NCBI GenBank assembly: GCA_016213945.1
Contig: JACQZF010000045.1
Span: forward strand, 1-64,000
DNA: 64,000 bases
Direction of reading: 5' to 3'
Source: Nitrospirota bacterium
Lineage (GTDB): Bacteria > Nitrospirota > Thermodesulfovibrionia > UBA6902
Both the position numbers and the translations under genes were made by a program. Shown here one piece after another: positions 58,536 through 64,000 of this stretch (position 1 is the first letter of the stretch; each line of letters begins with the position of its first letter). Below the pieces are notes generated by a model, which saw only the letters and a program-made list of their open reading frames with translations, was not told where the DNA came from and searched no databases.

Positions 58536-58689
58536 TGTATAAGCCACAAACTGTTTCGACAAAGCCCTTTCTGAGAGGAGACAATCGATGGGACTTTTAA
58601 GCCCTAAAGACTTATGTGGTCGTTCTGTATTATAGAATATACATCATTGATAATGGAGGATTGCCGCATAAGCCTCTAACTTATACACC
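58536..58689. mobile_element. MITE-like element with TTGTATAAG ends
   Basis: Starts TTGTATAAGCC and ends GGCTTA-like CTCTAACTTATACAC, giving short imperfect terminal inverted repeats. The right end shares 18 of 19 bases with 52958-52976. No coding capacity. Confidence 0.35.
58669..58687. repeat. TTGTATAAG-type repeat, copy 2 (inverted)
   Basis: On the minus strand TGTATAAGTTAGAGGCTTA, one mismatch from the copy at 52958-52976. Confidence 0.55.
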
Positions 58690-58726
58690 CTATTGTTAAG
58701 AAAAGAAATTTAGGCTAATATATTTT

Positions 58727-60886
58727 ATGTATCATCTGTTTACGAGAAAGTCTGTTTTCGCACTTTCTTTTATTCTTCTCTGCTTCTTCCCCTGTGCCGG
58801 TAACGCTTCCGAAATAAGATCAGACGGCGCTAAAGAATCGCAACTGCATCAATTCGCCGGCGAGCCGGAAAACCGGATTGAAAACGCAGTTCACCTGATC
58901 AATACTCATTCCTATAAAAAGGCGGCAGTACTGCTGCTCGATATTGTCAGGGATAACCTCCCCGAAAAAGACAAGGCCGTCTTTCTGCTCGGCAGGCTTT
59001 ACAAGGAAGAAGGTTCTCCGGCAAAGGCTGAGAGTTTTTTCATAACAGCGGCTGATGCTTATCCGCTGTTAAGTGATTACTCACTCAGTTCTCTGGTAGA
59101 CATTTACATGTCAGCCGGGAAATATGAAAAAACCCTGGAAGCCGCGCGCCGGATAAAAAACATCCTCCTGCTGCAATATGCGAAACAGTCTGAAATAAAT
59201 GCATTGCTTGAATTAAAAAGAACAGCAGAGGCAAGAGAGGCGCTTGCTCAATATGTTGAAGCTTATCCTCCTGACTGGGATTATAAATTGACCCTTGCAG
59301 TGCTCCTGAAAAATGACAATGAAACTGATCAGGCGGTCCGCGTTCTGAAAGAGATTTACATCAACGCCGTGCCTCTTTCCAACAGCGCGTTAAAGGAACT
59401 GGTCCTGCTGAAAGCCGATACCTTTACCAAGGACGAGATATTAAAAAGGGCCGACAAGCTTTTCGAAAAAAACAACTTTCAGCGCGCGGAGACCGAATAC
59501 CAGAAGGCTCTGACGATGTGCGCTGATTTCGAGAGCGCCAAGATTATGCTTTCAATTGGCATGTGCCAGTTCAGGATGAAGCGCTATACCGATTCCTCCA
59601 GGACCTTCGGCCTGATCAATACACCCGAGGCGCTTTACTGGCAGGCGCAGGCTTTCTACAGGATGGACGACAGGGCCGGGTTTGAGAAGATTAAAAACTT
59701 ATTCGAGAAAAACTATCCTGATGACGACAGGCTCGGACTTTTGCTGATAATGGAAGGCGAGGATTTCAGAAGACAGGAAAAGTTCAGCGACGCCGGGAAA
59801 AGCTTTAAGCAGGTGCTGGAGAAGTTTCCCTCAAAGGCGGAAGATGCCTTATGGGGGCTCGGCTGGATGAACTACACGTCGGGCGATTACAGCAGCGCGT
59901 ATAATTATTTTTCAAAGCTCGCCGTCAATGAAAAAAGCAGCGACTATTACAAGTATCTTTACTGGAAGGCAAGAAGCCATGAAAAAGCCACCGAAGCGTG
60001 TTTGAAGCACAAGGTGTCTTTGCAGGCGACTGGCAGCAAGGAACCGTGCGACGGGGAAGGCAGAGACTTTTTCGACGGGCTTCCTGCTGACAGGAGCTTT
60101 TACGGCTATCTTATAAAAATGCGCTCTTCAAAATACGTGGCGCCTGAGATGGTTGAAGTTTCAAAACCTTCCCGGCCCGCAGGGGAACTGTATGAAAGGA
60201 TAGATGCGCTGGCATCGCTTGGCATGAGGGAAGAGGCTGTAAATGAGATAGTTGACTCCCTGAAGCGCGATAAAAATAAAAACGACTTTATGTATCTCGG
60301 TTATGTAGCGATGGAACTGGGCGAATACAGAAAGGTGATTGCCCTTGCCGAAAAAGAGACTGACCGGGAATTCCTACCCTTCTCATATCCTTTCGGTTTC
60401 GGTGACACCATAGAAGAGGCCGCCGGCCCAAGGAACGTGGATAAATATCTTGTGGCGGCGGTGATAAGGGAAGAGAGCCGGTTTGACCCGAAGGTGGTTT
60501 CATGGGCCGGAGCAGTGGGACTTATGCAGCTGATGCCCGCTACCGCCTACAAGTTAAAGAAGGACATAAAGCTCCGTCTGAAAGACCGTTCAGAGATACA
60601 TGATGTGAAAAAAAATATCCTGATGGGGACCCACTACCTGTCGCAGCTTATCAGACAGTTTAAGGAAATCCCCCTCGCGCTCGCGGCCTATAACGCGGGA
60701 GAGAACGCCCTTAAAAGATGGATGGCTAAATACGGCAGGGATGACCTTATCGAATTTATCGAAAATATCCCGTACAAGGAAACACGGTTCTACGTGAAAA
60801 AAGTATTGAAGAGCTACTGGCGCTACCGCACCATCAACGGCCTGCCTATCGAAGATTCTCAAATAGTCGCCCAGAGAAAATTGTAG
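58727..60886 (+). CDS. Slt70-like lytic murein transglycosylase with TPR region
   Basis: 719 residues. Signal peptide (VFALSFILLCFFPCAGNASE, to ~28), a long superhelical TPR-like part (~50-540: KAVFLLGRLYKEEGSPAKAE, ALWGLGWMNYTSGDYSSAYN), and an SLT domain (~565-690). The SLT domain has AAVIREESRFDPKVVSWAGA (catalytic Glu in EES), GLMQLMPATAY and ALAAYNAGENALKRWM. It cleaves peptidoglycan in the periplasm. The ribosome binding site is weak (TTTAGG, 13 bases away). Confidence 0.93.
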   Translation: MYHLFTRKSVFALSFILLCFFPCAGNASEIRSDGAKESQLHQFAGEPENRIENAVHLINTHSYKKAAVLLLDIVRDNLPEKDKAVFLLGRLYKEEGSPAKAESFFITAADAYPLLSDYSLSSLVDIYMSAGKYEKTLEAARRIKNILLLQYAKQSEINALLELKRTAEAREALAQYVEAYPPDWDYKLTLAVLLKNDNETDQAVRVLKEIYINAVPLSNSALKELVLLKADTFTKDEILKRADKLFEKNNFQRAETEYQKALTMCADFESAKIMLSIGMCQFRMKRYTDSSRTFGLINTPEALYWQAQAFYRMDDRAGFEKIKNLFEKNYPDDDRLGLLLIMEGEDFRRQEKFSDAGKSFKQVLEKFPSKAEDALWGLGWMNYTSGDYSSAYNYFSKLAVNEKSSDYYKYLYWKARSHEKATEACLKHKVSLQATGSKEPCDGEGRDFFDGLPADRSFYGYLIKMRSSKYVAPEMVEVSKPSRPAGELYERIDALASLGMREEAVNEIVDSLKRDKNKNDFMYLGYVAMELGEYRKVIALAEKETDREFLPFSYPFGFGDTIEEAAGPRNVDKYLVAAVIREESRFDPKVVSWAGAVGLMQLMPATAYKLKKDIKLRLKDRSEIHDVKKNILMGTHYLSQLIRQFKEIPLALAAYNAGENALKRWMAKYGRDDLIEFIENIPYKETRFYVKKVLKSYWRYRTINGLPIEDSQIVAQRKL

Positions 60887-60948
60887 GACACTCGCCGCTT
60901 GATGATCACGTCACTCATTTAGTCTCAGACATCTGCCCGGAAAATTTT

Positions 60949-60977
60949 TAAACATAATTTTTATTTTGCGGTATAAT
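60949..60977 (+). promoter_or_regulatory. Promoter giving a leaderless NYN-gene mRNA
   Basis: A perfect -10 TATAAT at 60972-60977 with TAAACA at 60949-60954, spacer 17. The start codon is at 60983, so the predicted transcription start falls at or next to the ATG. Confidence 0.5.
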
Positions 60978-60982
60978 ATCGC

Positions 60983-61516
60983 ATGGAAAATATTCTTATT
61001 AACCAGTCGGTGGCGATCCTTTGCGACGGCAACAATATCGAACGCAGCATCCATGACCTCTCCCAGACGAAAAACGCGATGATCAATTTTGACAAGCTGA
61101 TCCCTAAGCTGCTGAACGGAAGGGGGTTGAACAGGCTGCTCTACTTTCGTGAAGGCAAGGCCATTTCCTCCAAGTTCGCTGAAAGGCTTTACGAAAATTA
61201 TTACGGATCTGTTATTCCGTGTCACAAGTCAGCGGATATCCCGCTCTCAATAAAGGCGACCCAGCTCTCTTCAAAGGTCGACACCATCATCATTATGTCG
61301 GGAGATTCGGATTTTGTGGACCTGGTCACCCACCTGAAGGGGGAAGGCGTAAGGGTGGAGATTGCCGCCGTAAGAAAAACAGCCGCACATATATTAATTG
61401 AAGAAGCAGACCATTTCCTTGAGATAACACTGGAAGACTGCTTTATATACAAGACCCCTGGCAAAGCACCTGTCAAAAAGAGATTCAGAACTTCAGAGCC
61501 CCATGATCAGTCTTGA
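60983..61516 (+). CDS. NYN-domain (LabA/DUF88-type) putative RNase
   Basis: 177 residues with a PIN-like NYN fold: VAILCDGNNIERSIHDLS (first acidic residues), KSADIPLSIKATQLSSKVDT, IIIMSGDSDFVDLVTHLKGE. These carry the conserved Asp residues expected to hold metal. Such proteins are predicted or known RNases. There is no Shine-Dalgarno; TATAAT lies 5 bases before the ATG, so the transcript is probably leaderless. Confidence 0.9.
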   Translation: MENILINQSVAILCDGNNIERSIHDLSQTKNAMINFDKLIPKLLNGRGLNRLLYFREGKAISSKFAERLYENYYGSVIPCHKSADIPLSIKATQLSSKVDTIIIMSGDSDFVDLVTHLKGEGVRVEIAAVRKTAAHILIEEADHFLEITLEDCFIYKTPGKAPVKKRFRTSEPHDQS

Positions 61517-61694
61517 AATAGAGACGGGAAATCCGGCTTACCTTAATGAAAAAATCATCTCCAGTTTCAGCTTCAAGCTTCTGACTCTTTGCTTCTTAAC
61601 TGCTTTTTAACAGGGTTTACTTTTTAGTCTGATTTTGATAATTTACATGCTGATGCAACAGGGTCTGTTTAATTATTCTAAGGAGGGCACATCT

Positions 61695-61964
61695 GTGGAA
61701 AAGATACAGATGCTTGAAGAGAAGATCACGAAGGTGGTCGACAAAATCAAAGCGTTAACAGAAGAAAACGACAAGTTGAATGCCAAAGTAACCAAACTGC
61801 ACGAAGAGCTGGCGGAGAAAGACGAAGAGATCGCTTCTATCAGGCGTGAACTGAAAAATTCCGATATTCTCAAGTCAGACATAGAGAAACTTACCGGCGA
61901 GCGTGAGACCGTAAAGTCTCAGTTGGAGAATTTAATAAGAGAGCTTGAGTCAGTGGAGATTTAG
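61695..61964 (+). CDS. ZapB-like coiled-coil cell-division protein
   Basis: 89 residues from a GTG at 61695 with AGGAGG 8 bases upstream; an upstream in-frame start at 61635 lacks support. Continuous coiled coil (VEKIQMLEEKITKVVDKIKA, LTEENDKLNAKVTKLHEELA). It directly precedes zapA by 3 bases, a common pair in bacteria that lack classical ZapB. It probably links ZapA-FtsZ filaments. Confidence 0.82.
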   Translation: MEKIQMLEEKITKVVDKIKALTEENDKLNAKVTKLHEELAEKDEEIASIRRELKNSDILKSDIEKLTGERETVKSQLENLIRELESVEI

Positions 61965-61967
61965 TTT

Positions 61968-62234
61968 ATGCAGTCCGTTGAAGTCCAGATACTGGGCCAG
62001 AGCTACTCGATAAAGACCGACGAAAACGAGGTTTATATAAAATCTCTGGCAAAATATGTTGACGAGAAGCTGAAAGAAATATACAGCGTGGCCCCCAACA
62101 TAAACCAGTCAAGGGCCATGGTCATGACGGCGTTCGGCATTACCGATGAGCTTTTCAAGCTCAGGATGGAGCTGCAGCACATAGACAGGATGATCGAGGA
62201 AAAGACAAAAATCCTATCCGGTTTCCTTGAGTAA
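61968..62234 (+). CDS. zapA: Cell-division protein ZapA
   Basis: 88 residues of the ZapA family (PF05164): VEVQILGQSYSIKTDENEVY, KSLAKYVDEKLKEIYSVAPN, MVMTAFGITDELFKLRMELQ. It bundles FtsZ protofilaments at the division site. Ribosome binding site GGAG lies in the end of the preceding gene. Confidence 0.94.
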   Translation: MQSVEVQILGQSYSIKTDENEVYIKSLAKYVDEKLKEIYSVAPNINQSRAMVMTAFGITDELFKLRMELQHIDRMIEEKTKILSGFLE

Positions 62235-62302
62235 ATAAAAAGTACAGCAGTTTATTAAAATTACTCTGTTAAGGATTTCATATTTAAACAAATCATAAGT
62301 GC

Positions 62303-62376
62303 CTGTCATTCCGGCTTGTCCGGAATCCTTCTGTCACCACTTTAAAAGAAAGATTCCCGACAAACGGGAATGACAG
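62303..62376. repeat. Dispersed palindromic repeat (TGTCATTCC family), copy 3
   Basis: CTGTCATTCCGGCTTGTCCG with GAATCC inside on the left and AGATTCCCGACAAACGGGAA with TGACAG on the right; an inverted repeat of about 74 bases between zapA and lysS. Confidence 0.8.
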
Positions 62377-62418
62377 AAAGAACAAATTCTATTTCAACTC
62401 CTTTTTGAAAGGTGAACA

Positions 62419-63915
62419 TTGGACGAAACTAACGACTTAATACAGGAGAGGCTGAAGAAACTCGGCAGGCTTCGTGACGCGGGCCTTGAGCCTTATGGAA
62501 ACCCCTTTACCGCAGTTGACAAGGCGTCAGACATACTGAGCAAATTCGGGGCCCTGAGCAAAGAAGAGCTTGAGCCTAAAAAAGAAAAATGCACGCTTGC
62601 AGGACGCATGATCTCCTTCAGGGATTTCGGCAAGACGGCCTTCGCCCACATCCAGGACACTACGGGAAGGACACAGGTTTATTTCTCAAAAGACATCATT
62701 ATTTCCAATCCGGATATATTCAAGAATCTCGACATCGGAGACATTGTGGGAGTAAGCGGGCAGTTGTTCAGGACCAGGACCAATGAGCTTACCGTTAATG
62801 CCGACAGTCTCACACTGCTCTGTAAATCCCTCAGGCCTCTTCCCGAAAAATGGCACGGCCTGAAAGATATTGAAACGCGTTGCAGGCAGCGTTATGTGGA
62901 CCTTATCGTCAACCCTCACGTAAAAGAGCTTTTTCTCAAACGCAGCAAATTGATAAAAGCCCTCAGGAATTATTTCGACGAGAGGGGTTTTATAGAAGTC
63001 GAGACCCCGATGATGCACCAGATCCCCGGAGGGGCAACCGCGCGTCCATTTAAAACCCACCACAATGCGCTGGGGCTCGACCTTTACCTCAGGATAGCTC
63101 CTGAGCTTTACCTGAAGAAACTCCTCGTTGGAGGATATGACAAGGTATATGAGATCAATAAAAATTTCAGGAACGAGGGGATATCCTCAAAACACAACCC
63201 TGAGTTCACCATGCTCGAATTCTATATCGCCTATGAGGATTACAACTTCCTGATGAATTTTACAGAAGAACTCATTCCCAATCTCTGCAAAGATATTAAC
63301 GGCGGGCTTCGTGTGCCCTTTGGCGAGAGCGCTGACCCAGCGGATAATGTAGTCATTGATTTCACTCCTCCATGGACCAGGATAAGCATGGTTGACGCTA
63401 TGTCAAAGGAAGGTGTTGATCCCTCGGTCTTTAAGGATGTGGAAAAGGCGAGACAATTTGCGCTCGATAACAAGATTGACGTTGACAAAAAAACCACACA
63501 CGGCAAGATACTCGATGAGATATTCAAGAAGAAGGTCGAGTCGAGGCTTATACAGCCGACCTTTATTACCGATTATCCTGTTGAGCTTTCTCCTCTTGCA
63601 AAAAGAAGAAAGGACAATCCTGACTTTGTGGAGAGGTTTGAGCTTTTTATCGGCGGCAGGGAAATCGCAAATGCCTTTTCAGAGCTCAATGACCCCTCTG
63701 ATCAGAAAGGAAGATTTCTGGAGCAGGTAGAGGCGCGCAAGCAGGGAGACGAAGAAGCGGGGTTTATGGATGAAGACTTTGTCAGGGCGCTGGAGTACGG
63801 TATGCCTCCTGCGGCAGGAGAAGGAATAGGGATTGACAGGCTGTTCATGCTCCTGACGAACACATCCTCAATCAGGGACGTGATCCTGTTCCCGCAATTA
63901 AAACCTGAACAATGA
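62419..63915 (+). CDS. lysS: Lysyl-tRNA synthetase, class II
   Basis: 498 residues from a TTG with AAAGGTGA upstream. The N-terminal OB fold (~55-150: CTLAGRMISFRDFGKTAFAH, IQDTTGRTQVYFSKD) binds the anticodon. The catalytic class II core has motif 1 (FIEVETPMMHQIPGGATARP), motif 2 (FRNEGISSKHNPEFTMLEFY) and motif 3 (GMPPAAGEGIGIDRLFMLLT). Standard length. It overlaps the next gene by 4 bases. Confidence 0.97.
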   Translation: MDETNDLIQERLKKLGRLRDAGLEPYGNPFTAVDKASDILSKFGALSKEELEPKKEKCTLAGRMISFRDFGKTAFAHIQDTTGRTQVYFSKDIIISNPDIFKNLDIGDIVGVSGQLFRTRTNELTVNADSLTLLCKSLRPLPEKWHGLKDIETRCRQRYVDLIVNPHVKELFLKRSKLIKALRNYFDERGFIEVETPMMHQIPGGATARPFKTHHNALGLDLYLRIAPELYLKKLLVGGYDKVYEINKNFRNEGISSKHNPEFTMLEFYIAYEDYNFLMNFTEELIPNLCKDINGGLRVPFGESADPADNVVIDFTPPWTRISMVDAMSKEGVDPSVFKDVEKARQFALDNKIDVDKKTTHGKILDEIFKKKVESRLIQPTFITDYPVELSPLAKRRKDNPDFVERFELFIGGREIANAFSELNDPSDQKGRFLEQVEARKQGDEEAGFMDEDFVRALEYGMPPAAGEGIGIDRLFMLLTNTSSIRDVILFPQLKPEQ

Positions 63916-64000
63916 ACCTGCCCTATCAATTCTTTATAGCCTTCCGTTATTTCAGATCAAAAAAGAAGCACAGCGGTATCTCCATCAATACTGTAATATC
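63912..64000 (+). CDS. LolC/LolE-type lipoprotein-releasing permease (start only)
   Basis: Begins at an ATG overlapping the lysS stop (ATGA) and stays open to the window edge, 29 full codons: MNLPYQFFIAFRYFRSKKKH then SGISINTVI. This is the characteristic beginning of LolC/LolE permeases (FIAxRYxRxxxxxxFISxIxxxS). lysS followed by lolC/lolD is a common order. Confidence 0.8.
   Translation, partial: MNLPYQFFIAFRYFRSKKKHSGISINTVI

Larger units (their letters stand above)
58374..58726. other. Intergenic region between mlaE and transglycosylase
   Basis: No gene of convincing length; GAGGAG followed by an ATG near 58588 opens only 15 codons. It holds a possible small element (58536-58689) bounded by TTGTATAAG and its inverted counterpart, plus the promoters of both flanking genes. 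Confidence 0.45.

Noticed and set aside
58588-58635. Short frame MGLLSPKDLCGRSVL with GAGGAG upstream
   Set aside because: Only 15 codons; the ribosome-binding-like sequence is probably coincidence within a repeat-like region.
62235-62418. Possible 6S RNA gene after zapA
   Set aside because: 6S RNA often follows zapA in proteobacteria, but this gap is taken up by a palindromic repeat and shows no 6S-like closing stem and bubble.

Overview
The window looks like chromosome from an anaerobic or facultatively anaerobic Gram-negative bacterium. Evidence for an outer membrane is a TonB-dependent receptor, a TolC-type protein and a complete Mla lipid-transport set. The anaerobic-type hybrid cluster protein with a divergent Crp/Fnr regulator, the large pyruvate phosphate dikinase and the c-type heme sensor fit a member of the Nitrospirota (Thermodesulfovibrio side) or a deltaproteobacterial-type lineage. 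That placement is inference from gene content, not proof. Coding density is high, most starts have clear AGGAG-type ribosome binding sites, and several families of small palindromic repeats sit between genes.

Layout. 1-3.8 kb: a cold-shock and RNA cluster (CspA-family protein behind an intrinsic terminator, DEAD-box helicase, SlyX, a 33-residue lysine-rich peptide, SWIB protein). 3.9-5.8 kb: YchF and small proteins. 5.9-9.2 kb: an accessory island with an MNT/HEPN pair, a strikingly AT-rich DUF262 + HEPN pair and an ORF6N protein. 9.4-14.7 kb: ABC-F protein Uup, a membrane protein, then hcp and a divergent HcpR-like regulator with a palindromic operator. 14.7-23.8 kb: a minus-strand operon of TonB receptor, periplasmic binding protein and two GGDEF-EAL membrane sensors, one with a CxxCH heme site. 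Its leader carries what I read as a cyclic di-GMP-I (GEMM) riboswitch followed by an intrinsic terminator. This is the most interesting system I see: a c-di-GMP sensor in front of genes that make and break c-di-GMP.

24-31.2 kb: pyruvate phosphate dikinase with a histone-H1-like lysine tail, a DevCAB-like ABC exporter, tRNA-Cys and tRNA-Gly. 31.3-34.5 kb: trpE, trpG and a periplasmic FKBP. 34.6-39 kb: a bacterial end-joining locus with two Ku proteins, a separate LigD polymerase, a LigD phosphoesterase-ligase and a DUF2277 protein. 39-46.6 kb: a second accessory stretch (YhcG nuclease, a decayed MazF/PemK module, a Clp-fold SDH-type protease with a small partner, an MnmD-like methyltransferase, a winged-helix/nucleotidyltransferase pair). 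46.6-53.6 kb: an RNase H-GIY-YIG fusion, a nitronate monooxygenase-like enzyme, glycogen phosphorylase, DUF72 and others. 53.8-58.4 kb: a six-gene mlaE-F-D-tolC-mlaC-cNMP operon. 58.7-64 kb: lytic transglycosylase, NYN protein, a ZapB-like/ZapA pair, lysS and the start of a lolC/E-type permease gene running off the edge.

Limits: all calls come from reading sequence and motif memory. No database search, folding program or GC computation was run.
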